60,631 bases of DNA from an uncultured Planctomycetaceae bacterium (GCA_903924405.1 CAIYBH010000050.1:1-60631); one strand, 5' to 3'. Positions 39,147 through 49,064 are shown, counted from the first letter of the stretch. The notes: a model not told the origin generated them from the sequence alone. Translations and numbers: made by a program.

Positions 39147-39602
39147 ATGGCTCTCACTGGCACCTTCGACCGGACTCTGGATGACAAGCAACGTCTTGCA
39201 ATCCCGCGTCAGTTGAAGGATGGATTTCAGGGGGGCGATTCGGAGGATCTGTATCTCGCCCCGGGAAATGAGGGGTGTCTTTCGCTGTATTCGGTTCAGG
39301 GATTCGAAGCGTTTGCGGCAAAGGTGGCCAGTGTTTCTACTGGCCGGGTTGAGGTCCGAAATTTTCACAGATTGTTTTATGGTCAGTCCGAGCGAGTTCA
39401 GCTGGATAAGCAGTCGCGGGTACGGATACCGGAGCGACTGATCAGTTTGGCTGGGTTGCGTCACGATGTGGTGATTATTGGTGTTGGTGATCATGCGGAG
39501 ATCTGGGACAAGGAACGGTGGGATTCGTTTCTTGCCATGAGTGGCCCGCAGTTCGATAAGATCACTGCCGAGGCGCTGGATTTGTCTTCATCCGGAGGCT
39601 GA
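39147..39602 (+). CDS. mraZ: Transcriptional regulator MraZ
   Basis: A 151-residue protein with two AbrB/SpoVT-like MraZ repeats. MALTGTFDRTLDDKQRLAIPRQL gives the first (D-x-K-x-R-x-x-IP) and ERVQLDKQSRVRIPERL the second. MraZ forms a ring and represses the division and cell-wall cluster starting at its own promoter in most bacteria. Here the expected next gene rsmH (mraW) and all mur/fts genes are absent, consistent with planctomycetes lacking a canonical cluster. ATG 39147 is preferred over GTG 39138. Promoter and operator are annotated just upstream. Confidence 0.93.
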   Translation: MALTGTFDRTLDDKQRLAIPRQLKDGFQGGDSEDLYLAPGNEGCLSLYSVQGFEAFAAKVASVSTGRVEVRNFHRLFYGQSERVQLDKQSRVRIPERLISLAGLRHDVVIIGVGDHAEIWDKERWDSFLAMSGPQFDKITAEALDLSSSGG

Positions 39603-40227
39603 TTCTGTCTCAATCGTTCGTAAGTGTGGGGCAGTTCATGGATGGATTGCGCTAACTTTGCGGCGTGTGGCGTGTTCGATCGAAGTTCATCGAGGAAATT
39701 GCCGCGCCTTACCGGGCTTAGCGGAATCTGACGATAGCAGGGATGCGATTCGTCTCCGGGGTGACCGTTCGCGGTCACAGCCGCCTGTTTCCAGTGACCG
39801 GCACGGATGCTTGGTTGGAAGCAGGCGGCTGGTCTCCCTGGGGTGCTATTGCCGCTGAATTTTTTGCGTTTTCGTGCTCGCATGCCGCGCGAGTTTCAAC
39901 GTCTTTGTGTGCCGTGGGGCGATTGTGCCCTGCCCTGCCCCGGCCGGTGGCCTTTGATGCGTCGCCGTGATCCGCTGCCGTGATACCGAGGTTGAGCTAT
40001 TGGTGTGAGTGCATGCGTCCGCGGATTTCAATCATCGATGTGGCGTATGGCACCCTTTTCGATCCGGCAGTCTGTCTGCCCTGCCAGTCCGAGGCCTGTG
40101 TCGTGTAGTAAGTCTGTCATCGATTGTCCTGGATCGTGATAGCTCGCCATTGCTTTTCATGGTGAATCTGCGCTGCGATACTGTTGACGCTTTGTGAGAC
40201 AAAACTGTGCGTCAGTGGGAGACGATC
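39603..40227. other. Intergenic stretch downstream of mraZ with stable hairpins
   Basis: No protein gene is supported. It contains a 7-bp hairpin with a UUCG loop (39761-39778: gtgaccg-ttcg-cggtcac) directly followed by a 16-bp stem, cagccgcctgtttcca paired with tggaagcaggcggctg (39778-39831) with one G-T pair. There is no T tract. It could be a structured 3' UTR, leader or small RNA. Confidence 0.5.
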
Positions 40228-43200
40228 GTGGAACACCCGTTCTCTTTGCCGAGTTTTTCAGGAACTCTCCTGGCAAGTTTACTGCTGGTGAGCTGTTTAC
40301 CAGCGATGAGTGCTGTCGGTCAGGATACTGAGGATTTTCGTCCCGGTCTGCTGGCAGAATTCCGAGCTGGCGATCGCTCGGTACAGAGGATTGATAAGCG
40401 ATTGGCCTTTCGCTGGGAGAGTGGTTCCCCGGATGTGCGGATGGGGGCTGATTTTTCGGCGCGATGGAAAGGTCAGTTACTGGTTCGTTCTCCTGGTCTC
40501 CATCGTTTTTACGTGCAACTCTCGGGCAAACTGGTAATTCGTGCTGGAGGCATGCTGGTGTTTTCCGGACTGGGGCAGGATGTGTTCCTGTCTGGTGATC
40601 CGATTGCGCTTTCCGGGGGCGATCTGGAATTTGAGGTGGACTATGAATCCGGTGACGCGGGCAATTCGGGTTTCACTCCGGCGTTTCAGGTCTACTGGTC
40701 GGGCGAGGATTTTACTCTGGAGCCGCTTCCTGCCGATTGCCTGAGTCACTCTGCGGGTGATGCTGCAGCTGAATTCAGCGGTGCCGCGGGCGCGAAAGGT
40801 CGCTTTGTTACCGACGCTCTGCGTTGTGCTGCCTGCCATACCGGGGTGAGTGACATGCCGGTGCTATCCGCCCCGGATCTGAGAAGTTCAGTGGGGTGGC
40901 TTTCAGACTCAGATCTGCGTGAGCGCTTGATGGGGGGCCGATTGAACCATGCGATGCCCGTATATTCGCTGAATGAGCATCAGGTGGCAGATATCATTTC
41001 TTATCTGCGTTCGGAGTCACCGGTGGTCGTGGCGTCGCCGATGGAAGGTCAGGGTTCTGTCGAGGACGCGGACGCGGGTGATCGATTATTGTTGACGCTT
41101 GGGTGTGCGGCCTGCCACACGGTGCACCCTTCATTGCCCGCGAGTCAGTCCGCTGCTGAGTACGGTGGTCCTTCGCTCTGCAATCCTGGTATTCGTCGCC
41201 GTGCTGCGTGGTTGGATCAGTGGCTGTCGAATCCCGAAAAAATCAATCCAGCGCATCGTATGCCGGTGTTTGAACTGAGTGCCGAGGAGCGGCGACAACT
41301 GGTGGCTGCTCTGCGGCGAATGGCTGTTGCCGGCGGCGAAAATGCTGGCGATTCGTCGTCTGTGGTGACGGGTGACCGTGAGCGGGGAAAGTTGATTGTG
41401 GAGGAATTGCGGTGTGTTTCCTGCCACCAGATGTCGCAATTGCAGGTGCCACCGCGATTGGCTGTTGGTGCACCCGGGAAGGGAGTTGCTGGTGGCAGAA
41501 GTTGTCTGGTCGGTCCCGGGGACGTGCGTTTACCGGGGACGGCTATGCAGCCAACATTCAGGAACTCGGACGAAATCGTCGCACAGGCACATGCGTGGTT
41601 GCATTCACTGCGAGGGGCTCCTGTGAGTACCGACCGTTTTCACAGAGGCGAGGTAGTGCTGCAGCGGCATGGCTGCGTATCGTGTCATGATCGCGACACC
41701 GGTCTCGGTATGTCGCGACATGCGGCAACGATTGAGTCACTGCGTGATGACCTGAAAGGACACAGTCAGCAATTGATTCCTCCGTCCCTGACAGCAGTGG
41801 GCGACAGGCTTCGAGATGAAGTACTGGCTGAAGCAGTGTCAGGAAGCCCTTCAATCCGTCGCCTTCCGTGGCTGACGGTGCGCATGCCTCGTTTTTCGCT
41901 TTCGGAAGAGGACCGTGAGGCGATTTCATTTCGGTTGATCACTGAGGACAGGATTCCGGACTCGGCTGATTCCGTGCGTGCGGAACTTTTCGAGCATATG
42001 AATCCTCACCATCCGTCACTGGCCTCGCCCGAGGAATTGGTGGCTGGGAATCTGCTGGCTGGAGCTTCGGGCTTCAATTGTATTGCCTGTCACAAAGCGG
42101 GCGCGTTCGAGCCGCGCAACGTGGCATTTGGAACACGCGGCTCGGATCTGTTGCTGATGGGAAAACGTCTGCGATCGCGATATTTCATGCGTTGGATGCG
42201 GAATCCGATCCGTGTGTTATCAGGAATTGAAATGCCGGCGATTCGAAAGCCGGTGGATCGACAACCTGAACAGAGTCTGGCGATGCAGATGGCTGTTCTC
42301 TGGAAGTCGCTGTCGGATCCCGGATTCGTTCCTCCCACTGTGGCCAGTCGTTATGAGCAGGTTATGGCGGTCAAACGAGGTCGAGGGCCTCATGTGATTC
42401 GTGATGTGTTTCTGTCGGAGGGTGGCCGTTCTGAGGACGCGATTTCACGGGCCTTTGCAGTTGGATTCGGGAACGGACACAGTGTATTGATCGACCTCGA
42501 TCACGGCAGACTGGTCCGTTGGACTGCGGGCGAATATGCAAGGCAGCGAACCGAGGGGAAAAGCTGGTTCTGGAGCCTGTCCGGCGTCCCTGTGGGAGAA
42601 TGGAATGCCGCTGAGCCGGAGGTGCAGCTGGTCTATGCCGACGGGCGAGATGCGGGACTAAAACTGGTTGCTGACGAGGGACGCGTCGCGGAGCTGCTTT
42701 CGTGGACAACGGCGGTAGATTCTGTGGAACTGCGTCTTCGATGGCACTTTGGTGACCCGTTGGATGCGGGATCAGCAGGAGCCGCATCGCCTCATTCTCA
42801 AACGACATCGTGGCAGGCCCACGATGAGAATCGAACACTGATCGTGAAGATTCGACTGCAGGAGCTGGCGACCGATACTGAGGGGGCAGGGATCCGTGTC
42901 GAGTATACCGTGGAGCGGTGTCCGGAAGGGATGGCTGTGCGATTTCCTTCATGGAGAGACGGTCCGACGGCTGGTCGCATTCCTGGAGAGATACTAACGG
43001 AACTGCAGCAGTATCCTGATCTCCGAGCGATTTCGTTAAGTAACGGGCAGGTCATCGTGCGACGTATGCAGTCGCTGTCGGTTCCGGGAGCGATTGAAGC
43101 TGCAGAGATTGCTCCGATCATCAGTGATCGGGCGTTGATTACGGCGGTTCCCGGATTCCGAGGGACTCGTTCATCGTTGCCGACTGGAATCATGCCGACG

Positions 43201-44481
43201 GCGATGACCTGGCGAAAGGACGGCCGACTGGCACTGACTTCACTTAAGGGGCAGGTTTGGCTGGTGGATGACCGTGACGGTGATGGTGAGTACGATGCGG
43301 CGAGTGTGTTCGCTGAGGGGCTCGCAGCGCCCTATGGCATCCTTGCAGAGGGTAATGACCTTCTGGTTGCACATAAGCCGGAGATTATTCGACTGCGTGA
43401 TCTGGATGGAGATTCACGTGCTGAGCATTTCGACGTGGTAGCATCGGGGTGGGGCTATAGTGATGATTACCATGACTGGACGGCGGGGCTGGCACGCGAT
43501 CCGGAGGGCAATTTGTATGTGGGGCTGGGAAGCGATTACTCACAGAAAGGAAGATCGGAGAGTAAAGATCGCTGGCGGGGCACGGTGCTGAAGGTGGCCC
43601 CGGGGGGATTGATTAGTCCGGTTGCGTATTCAATGAGATTCCCCATGGGTCTGGCCTTTGATTCTGAGGGACGATTGTATGCGACAGATAACCAGGGGGT
43701 GCAGAATACATTCAATGAGATCAATCATGTGATCGCGGGAAAGCATTATGGAGTGCCATCACGTCATGAGCGTGAACCGATCGACACTCCGGAAACACCG
43801 GCCCTGATGATTCCTCATCCGTGGACGAGGAGTGTCAACAGCATCACGTTTCTGCCGAAGGACTTCGCATTGGGCGCATTTGCGGGCCACGGCATCGGAT
43901 GCGAATACGATACTCAGTGCCTGATTCGTTTCACGATGCAGGAGGTCTCAGGAGTGATGCAGGGGGCCTGTTATCGATTCAGTCGTCTGCCAGCAACAGG
44001 TGAGTCGCCGCAGTTCATGGGGCCAATTTCCAGTGCCGTTGGTCCTGATGGATCATTATACATCGGGAGTCTTCGCGACAGTGGCTGGCAGGGAGCCGGT
44101 AACACTGGTTGTATTGAGCGGCTGACTCCGGATGGTGACCTGCCCAATGGAATCCGGGAAATCCGAGCGACGAGTTCCGGATTTGATGTGGAGTTTCTGA
44201 GGCCTTTGCCGGTGGGTATTTGCGAGCAGCCGGACGACTGGGAGATCCAGTCCTACACGCGTCACTGGACGGGCGGTTATTCGACACCGGACGCGGAACG
44301 TCGTCGAGTGCTGATCAACAGAGTCACTGTGAATGCGGATCGGCGAACGGCGACTTTAGGCACAGATCCGCATGTTGCCGGACATTTGTACGAGATACGC
44401 GTGGGGGGAACCGCAGCCACATCCGGGGATTACTGGCCATCGGAGGGATTCTATACGATGAAACGCGTGCCACAGCCATGA
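40228..44481 (+). CDS. Secreted PA14 - multihaem cytochrome c - beta-propeller dehydrogenase-like protein
   Basis: A 1417-residue exported protein. GTG 40228 has GGGAG about 6 nt upstream and opens a signal peptide (residues about 1-32). Residues about 40-185 form a PA14-like domain (RWKGQLLVRSPGLHRFYVQ). Five haem c sites follow: CAACH at 200 and 293, CVSCH at 396 and 483, CIACH at 618. The C-terminal part (about 960-1380) is a PQQ/glucose-dehydrogenase-like propeller: VWLVDDRDGDGEYD, DLLVAHKPEIIRLRDLDGD, LYVGLGSDYS and YSMRFPMGLAFDSEGRLYATDNQG. Such large proteins are common in planctomycetes and are thought to oxidise sugars or polysaccharides. The electron acceptor and substrate are not known. 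Confidence 0.86.
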   Translation: MEHPFSLPSFSGTLLASLLLVSCLPAMSAVGQDTEDFRPGLLAEFRAGDRSVQRIDKRLAFRWESGSPDVRMGADFSARWKGQLLVRSPGLHRFYVQLSGKLVIRAGGMLVFSGLGQDVFLSGDPIALSGGDLEFEVDYESGDAGNSGFTPAFQVYWSGEDFTLEPLPADCLSHSAGDAAAEFSGAAGAKGRFVTDALRCAACHTGVSDMPVLSAPDLRSSVGWLSDSDLRERLMGGRLNHAMPVYSLNEHQVADIISYLRSESPVVVASPMEGQGSVEDADAGDRLLLTLGCAACHTVHPSLPASQSAAEYGGPSLCNPGIRRRAAWLDQWLSNPEKINPAHRMPVFELSAEERRQLVAALRRMAVAGGENAGDSSSVVTGDRERGKLIVEELRCVSCHQMSQLQVPPRLAVGAPGKGVAGGRSCLVGPGDVRLPGTAMQPTFRNSDEIVAQAHAWLHSLRGAPVSTDRFHRGEVVLQRHGCVSCHDRDTGLGMSRHAATIESLRDDLKGHSQQLIPPSLTAVGDRLRDEVLAEAVSGSPSIRRLPWLTVRMPRFSLSEEDREAISFRLITEDRIPDSADSVRAELFEHMNPHHPSLASPEELVAGNLLAGASGFNCIACHKAGAFEPRNVAFGTRGSDLLLMGKRLRSRYFMRWMRNPIRVLSGIEMPAIRKPVDRQPEQSLAMQMAVLWKSLSDPGFVPPTVASRYEQVMAVKRGRGPHVIRDVFLSEGGRSEDAISRAFAVGFGNGHSVLIDLDHGRLVRWTAGEYARQRTEGKSWFWSLSGVPVGEWNAAEPEVQLVYADGRDAGLKLVADEGRVAELLSWTTAVDSVELRLRWHFGDPLDAGSAGAASPHSQTTSWQAHDENRTLIVKIRLQELATDTEGAGIRVEYTVERCPEGMAVRFPSWRDGPTAGRIPGEILTELQQYPDLRAISLSNGQVIVRRMQSLSVPGAIEAAEIAPIISDRALITAVPGFRGTRSSLPTGIMPTAMTWRKDGRLALTSLKGQVWLVDDRDGDGEYDAASVFAEGLAAPYGILAEGNDLLVAHKPEIIRLRDLDGDSRAEHFDVVASGWGYSDDYHDWTAGLARDPEGNLYVGLGSDYSQKGRSESKDRWRGTVLKVAPGGLISPVAYSMRFPMGLAFDSEGRLYATDNQGVQNTFNEINHVIAGKHYGVPSRHEREPIDTPETPALMIPHPWTRSVNSITFLPKDFALGAFAGHGIGCEYDTQCLIRFTMQEVSGVMQGACYRFSRLPATGESPQFMGPISSAVGPDGSLYIGSLRDSGWQGAGNTGCIERLTPDGDLPNGIREIRATSSGFDVEFLRPLPVGICEQPDDWEIQSYTRHWTGGYSTPDAERRRVLINRVTVNADRRTATLGTDPHVAGHLYEIRVGGTAATSGDYWPSEGFYTMKRVPQP

Positions 44482-44493
44482 ATAGGTCGCAGT

Positions 44494-45255
44494 TCAGGAT
44501 TTGGCAGCATCGGTGTTACTGCCGGGAAGTTGCAGCTGCTCGGCAGAAGTGGATGCCCGTTCTGCTTCTCCCGGTGTGAGGTCATTGTCGAGCATCATGA
44601 TTTTTTGCCAGATCTTGCGGCTCAGGCCATTAGTCAGTTGTTCGATGTCATTGACTGACTGCAGAATCACAGTGTCGGACGTACTTTGTGCATACAGGGC
44701 TCCGAGTTTTCCTATGAGTGACAGCAGTTCGCTGCAGTAGTCGAGATACCGGTTGAGGAGAAACGGTGTCAGCGAGTGTCTGGGCGACGATGGGGTTCTT
44801 TGTCCGACGCTGGTCAGAATGAGGCCCGGATCCTTTGTCAGCTGGTGCATATCAATCACGTGGGAGATGGATCGCAGCTCGTGCAGTGCACGCAGAATCC
44901 GGTGTCGCTTGATTCGCGATTCCAGCGACGTCAGGAAGAAGACGGCGGCCCCGAGCAGGACGATCACATTGAATCCGGCATCCAGTTCTTCGAGTTCAGG
45001 TTGCCCCTGAATACGAATGTATCGGAAAGCCCAGGCCCCTGCGGCGAATGCGACCCCGATGATGACCATGACGGCGATACGGATCCATGTGAGTTGTTTG
45101 GCGGCCCATTCTGCCTGAATGCGAGTTTCGGCTGCGATGACAAAAACTTCGCGGCAGACGCGTCCAAGGCTGGCGCCGGGGAAGCGTTCCTCGATGCGGT
45201 TATTGAGTGTTTTCAGGGTTTGGATCGTTTTTTCGGGATCGAGCGATCGGTACAC
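44494..45255 (-). CDS. Two-TM membrane protein of unknown function
   Basis: A 253-residue protein. An N-terminal helical segment is followed by two membrane helices (about residues 57-78 and 93-112) and a long helical cytoplasmic or periplasmic C-terminal part. I recognise no family. The start is GTG 45255 without a strong ribosome-binding site. It converges with the multihaem gene, with only 12 nt between the stops. Confidence 0.65.
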   Translation of the reverse strand: MYRSLDPEKTIQTLKTLNNRIEERFPGASLGRVCREVFVIAAETRIQAEWAAKQLTWIRIAVMVIIGVAFAAGAWAFRYIRIQGQPELEELDAGFNVIVLLGAAVFFLTSLESRIKRHRILRALHELRSISHVIDMHQLTKDPGLILTSVGQRTPSSPRHSLTPFLLNRYLDYCSELLSLIGKLGALYAQSTSDTVILQSVNDIEQLTNGLSRKIWQKIMMLDNDLTPGEAERASTSAEQLQLPGSNTDAAKS

Positions 45256-45595
45256 GTGTGCTTTTCTGTGCTGAGCCCGAGGGGCAATGTGAGCCTGACC
45301 GTTCAGGTCCGACCTTGAGTCTGGCTATGTCTGAAAGTGGAGATTTTGCGAAATAGCGCCGGATAGTCAATGAATGCACAATTTGCAAAAAGAATCAATG
45401 TCCGGCTTTGTAACAGTCCGATGAAAGAAAGGGGAAAAGTCTGCCATGGCGCGATTGGCGATTATTCCGAACTGATTGGAGTTCGGGATAAGGAACTGGC
45501 AGCAGGAGTCGTCTTCGGGGGAAGGCGAACACCCGGCGAATGGGGATTGCTCGTCAGTTGTCCGCAAGGTCAATTGTGCGCGAGGGGGAGTTGCA
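45256..45595. other. Divergent intergenic region
   Basis: About 340 bases upstream of the two-TM gene (-) and the TPR/HEAT lipoprotein gene (+). Nothing specific was recognised apart from the strong ribosome-binding site of the latter. Confidence 0.4.
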
Positions 45596-46747
45596 ATGAA
45601 GTTCAATCGGCCCTTGGTCATACTTCTCGGGGGGGTACTGGTTGCTTCCGGTGCTGGATGTTCAGCGGCAAGTGCCTTGCTGACTGAGAGTCGTCCGGCG
45701 TCGGCTGTCCGTCAGAATTCGGCTGATCGAATGGTGGCGATTGGTCAGGTTTTTGAAAAACAGGGACGGCTGGAGCAGGCGGAGGCCATGTATCGGGGCG
45801 CTCTGAAGAAGAACCCCTCAGACGCCTCAATTCGACGGCAGTTAGTCGCCGTACAATCGATGCGAAAACCCATGGTTGGACCTGCCAGCGCTGGAACGGC
45901 TTTGGCACGGACGGCAACGGGCGCGTCACCTGTGAAAAACGCTGAGGTTGCTGGGAAGCCAGCCCCTGCGGAAACTGCGGGATTGCCGAAGGTGGGGCCC
46001 GGAAAGGGGATTGCCGCTCAGGCTGCTTCTGTGTCCTCGTCCAGTGTTGAGTCGACGCCGGCTCCTGCCACCAAGGCTGCTCCATCCGGGGCAGCAGAAG
46101 TGACTGCGACCCCTGTGTCAGCGACGAGGACGGTGACACCACCAGTGGCTGCCGTCCCGACGCCAGTGAAGTCTGCGGCGAAACCGCAGTCACCAGGGCT
46201 TGAGGATGTTCTGGCTGCTGCCGACACTCCCGAGAATCACTGCGTGCTGATGGTCGACGCTCTGGTCAATGGGGATCAAATCGAAACACGATGCCTTGCG
46301 GCCACTCTCCTGGGCGAATGCAGTCCCGGAAATGAGCAGGTGAAGCAGGCTTTGAAACAAACGGCCGAGACGGCCAGCGACACGGGATTGCTACTGGCTG
46401 TGGTGGATTCGCAGTTACAGCGAGGGGAGCTCAGTCCGGCCTCTGCGTCCAGACTGACGGGGATGCTGAATGGTGCAGATCCGGCGTTGCAGATCCAGGT
46501 GACCACGATGCTGAGGCACTTTGCCGGGCGAGACAGTGAAGCGGTCTGTGTGCAGGCCCTTGAGACTCTGCTGGGCAGTAGTGATGAAGATGTTCGTGCG
46601 ACCGCTGTGCTGACACTTGGGGATTTCGGTCAGTCGGCAACGCGTTTGCGTGCACGACTCACTGAGATGGCTGGGAAGGATTCCAGCGTAAGCGTGCGGG
46701 AGGCCGCCACTGTAACGCTGGGACGGATGCCAGTCGCGGCACGGTGA
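45596..46747 (+). CDS. TPR/HEAT-repeat lipoprotein
   Basis: A 383-residue lipoprotein with strong GAGGGGGAG 5 nt upstream of ATG 45596. The signal ends VASGAGC. A TPR-like motif follows (IGQVFEKQGRLEQAEAMYRG, then ALKKNPSDASIRRQLV), then a long Ala/Pro/Thr/Val-rich linker (about residues 95-205) and a C-terminal half of HEAT-like helices, including LETLLGSSDEDVRATAVLTL and DSSVSVREAATVTLGRMP. It is probably an envelope scaffold. It precedes two further lipoprotein genes on the same strand. Confidence 0.8.
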   Translation: MKFNRPLVILLGGVLVASGAGCSAASALLTESRPASAVRQNSADRMVAIGQVFEKQGRLEQAEAMYRGALKKNPSDASIRRQLVAVQSMRKPMVGPASAGTALARTATGASPVKNAEVAGKPAPAETAGLPKVGPGKGIAAQAASVSSSSVESTPAPATKAAPSGAAEVTATPVSATRTVTPPVAAVPTPVKSAAKPQSPGLEDVLAAADTPENHCVLMVDALVNGDQIETRCLAATLLGECSPGNEQVKQALKQTAETASDTGLLLAVVDSQLQRGELSPASASRLTGMLNGADPALQIQVTTMLRHFAGRDSEAVCVQALETLLGSSDEDVRATAVLTLGDFGQSATRLRARLTEMAGKDSSVSVREAATVTLGRMPVAAR

Positions 46748-46874
46748 CAGGGGCGTTCGCAGCACGGCGATCAACAGTCCAGGACTCAGGTAGCCTTTTC
46801 ACATTGCTCCGGGCTGACGCGGCGATGTGATCTCCTGAGAAAGCATATTGGTTCCAGAGGGGGGGATTTCGACG

Positions 46875-47492
46875 ATGATCCGTAATTCGATCAGGATGTG
46901 GCTTGCAATGCTGGCACTTTCTGCCAGCGGCTGCAGCAGCTTCAATGACTATGTGCTCAGAACGGAGACGGGGGTGAGAAATCAGATCCTGTCTCAGAAG
47001 GCGTGGAGTGAGTGGTCGTGGTGTTACGACGATCTGGATCATCCATGGGACTTCTCATCGGGATTCAAAGCTGGTTACCGCAACATCCTTGAGGGCGGCA
47101 AAGGCTGTCAGCCTACGCTGCCACCACGGGCTTACTGGAAGCCGTGCTATGAAACGCCAAATGGACGCGGTCGAATCAATGCCTGGTTTGACGGGTTCTC
47201 TCACGGTGCTCTGGCAGCTCAGCAGGATGGGATGGGCGGAATCGGCATTCTGCCAATTTCCCCCACAGCTCGTCAGAACCTGATGATGAAGCGGACCCCG
47301 AGGACTGCCGGTGAGTTCAGCAGCCCTGAACAGGTTCCGCTTCCGGACCAGGCGATGTTGCCGGAGTCCGAGGGGTTGATCAGTGACGAAATGACCCCGA
47401 CCGGCGAAGCGGCTCCGGAAATGGTTCCGGACGTTCCGCCGGAGTCATCAGAGAGGATACCGGTGTCAACTTCTTACGACGAGAAACCGTGA
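46875..47492 (+). CDS. Planctomycete lipoprotein of unknown function
   Basis: A 205-residue lipoprotein; lipobox LSASGC with lipidated C20. The conserved-looking region is rich in aromatic residues: AWSEWSWCYDDL, HPWDFSSGFKAGYRNI, GCQPTLPPRAYWKPCYE and INAWFDGFSHGALAA. The C terminus is Pro/Glu-rich. GAGGGGGG lies about 9 nt upstream of ATG 46875. It stands between the TPR/HEAT lipoprotein and the polysaccharide export protein, probably in one transcription unit. No domain was recognised. Confidence 0.72.
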   Translation: MIRNSIRMWLAMLALSASGCSSFNDYVLRTETGVRNQILSQKAWSEWSWCYDDLDHPWDFSSGFKAGYRNILEGGKGCQPTLPPRAYWKPCYETPNGRGRINAWFDGFSHGALAAQQDGMGGIGILPISPTARQNLMMKRTPRTAGEFSSPEQVPLPDQAMLPESEGLISDEMTPTGEAAPEMVPDVPPESSERIPVSTSYDEKP

Positions 47493-47687
47493 GGACCGGG
47501 AACGACGCAGGAGGCCGCGGGCTGTCTGAAGATTGAGGCCACTGCCAGTCATTAAATCATTACCAGGCATCGCAGCTTGCGGGTTTGCAGCGAATGCCGG
47601 AGAGAATCCCCACGACAATTCATTGAACAGGAACTTCGGGCCGAAGACTGAGGCCCGGTGGTTTCGGGTTATACGGAGGAAGCGACA

Positions 47688-49037
47688 ATGTCCTTACAGG
47701 TTGCACTACGAACCAATCAGCGATCACCAGGCGGAGTACTCCGTCTGCTGGCAATGGTCACATTGACCTGCCTTGTACAGACGGGATGCTTCACGGATCG
47801 CAATATTGATGCGATTCCGGTATCCCGAGTCCCCGCCGAGCTGCTGCAGGCGGATCGTCGTGACAAGTATAAGGATATCTCCCTGCTGCGGCTTCGTCAG
47901 GATCCCCCGGAGACGTATCTGCTGGGGCCCGGAGATGTGCTGGGTATCTATATCAAAGGAGTTCTGGGCGATGAGGAAGCGTTGCCGCCGGTGCACTACC
48001 CTGAAGATGGCAACCGTCCTCCTGCCGTAGGATATCCGGTTCCGATTCGTGAAGACGGTACGGTGTCTCTGCCAATCGTGGACCCGATCAACATTCAGGG
48101 AATGTCGCTGGTCGAAGCGACCGACGCGATCAAGATGGCTTACATCTATCCTGAGCCCATCATTCGCGAAGGTGAAGAGAGCATCATTGTGACTCTGATC
48201 CAGCAGCGAAAGGTGCGGGTCCTCGTGATCCGCGAGGAGTCCGGGAGTCAGCAGGGTGTGACCAAGCGTGGGACGGGACAGGTTGTAGATCTGCCGGCTT
48301 ATGAGAACGACATCCTGCATGCACTCAGCAGCACCGGCGGTATGCCAGGTACAGACGCGAAAAACGAAGTGATGATCTACCGCGGTATGTATCAGTCCGG
48401 TGTAGACGCGGACGCTGTACTGAATCAGATCTGCGAGGACGACTGTCAGGATGCGTGCTTCTGTAATGAAGCACCACTGCCGGATCCGCCAACGGTGACA
48501 AGGGTGCCTTTGCGGTATAATCCCGCGAATCCTCCGAAATTCAGCCAGGACGATGTGATCCTGGGCGAAGGCGACATTGTGATCATCCGCAGTCGTGACG
48601 AGGAAACCTTCTTCACTGCGGGAGTTCTCGGGGGTGGAGAGTTTCCGCTGCCCCGCGACAAGGATCTGGACATTATCGGTGCCATCTCCATCGCTCGCGG
48701 CCCACTGGGAAGTATCGGGACCGGGGTAGGTGCGATTGGTGGTAATCAAAATGGCGGTGGTGGTGGTGGCGTCGGTGGCGGCGGCGGAGGCTCTCGCTCC
48801 GGATCCTACTGTCAGCCATCAGAGGCAATCGTGATCCGTGAGTTGCCTTGTGGAAGCCAGATCGCGATTAAAGTCAATCTGAATCGTGCTCTGCAAAATC
48901 CCGGGGAGCGAATCCTGATCCAGCCGAAGGACGTGATCGTCCTCCGATACACACTGGAGGAAGAAGTTGGGAATGTGTTCCTGAGTCTGATTCAGTTCAA
49001 CTTCCTGTGGGGTCTTGGCGGAAACAGTGTCCGCTGA
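47688..49037 (+). CDS. Wza-like polysaccharide export lipoprotein
   Basis: A 449-residue outer-membrane-type lipoprotein: lipobox LVQTGC with C34, then the Poly_export domain opening with ETYLLGPGDVLGIYIKG and VPIREDGTVSLPIVDPINIQ. SLBB-like segments follow, one near RKVRVLVIREES and another near DEETFFTAGVLGGGEFPLP. A glycine-rich insert (about residues 350-374) interrupts the second. Wza homologues form octameric channels for capsule or exopolysaccharide. GGAGGA lies 7 nt upstream of ATG 47688. No other capsule export gene (Wzc, Wzx, glycosyltransferase) is in the window. Confidence 0.9.
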   Translation: MSLQVALRTNQRSPGGVLRLLAMVTLTCLVQTGCFTDRNIDAIPVSRVPAELLQADRRDKYKDISLLRLRQDPPETYLLGPGDVLGIYIKGVLGDEEALPPVHYPEDGNRPPAVGYPVPIREDGTVSLPIVDPINIQGMSLVEATDAIKMAYIYPEPIIREGEESIIVTLIQQRKVRVLVIREESGSQQGVTKRGTGQVVDLPAYENDILHALSSTGGMPGTDAKNEVMIYRGMYQSGVDADAVLNQICEDDCQDACFCNEAPLPDPPTVTRVPLRYNPANPPKFSQDDVILGEGDIVIIRSRDEETFFTAGVLGGGEFPLPRDKDLDIIGAISIARGPLGSIGTGVGAIGGNQNGGGGGGVGGGGGGSRSGSYCQPSEAIVIRELPCGSQIAIKVNLNRALQNPGERILIQPKDVIVLRYTLEEEVGNVFLSLIQFNFLWGLGGNSVR

Positions 49038-49064
49038 ACGCGGGTGACTGGACTTATAAATGCC

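Noticed and set aside
39147..40227. A division/cell-wall cluster following mraZ.
   Set aside because: The next 625 bases have no rsmH or fts/mur gene, and the next gene is an exported multihaem protein.
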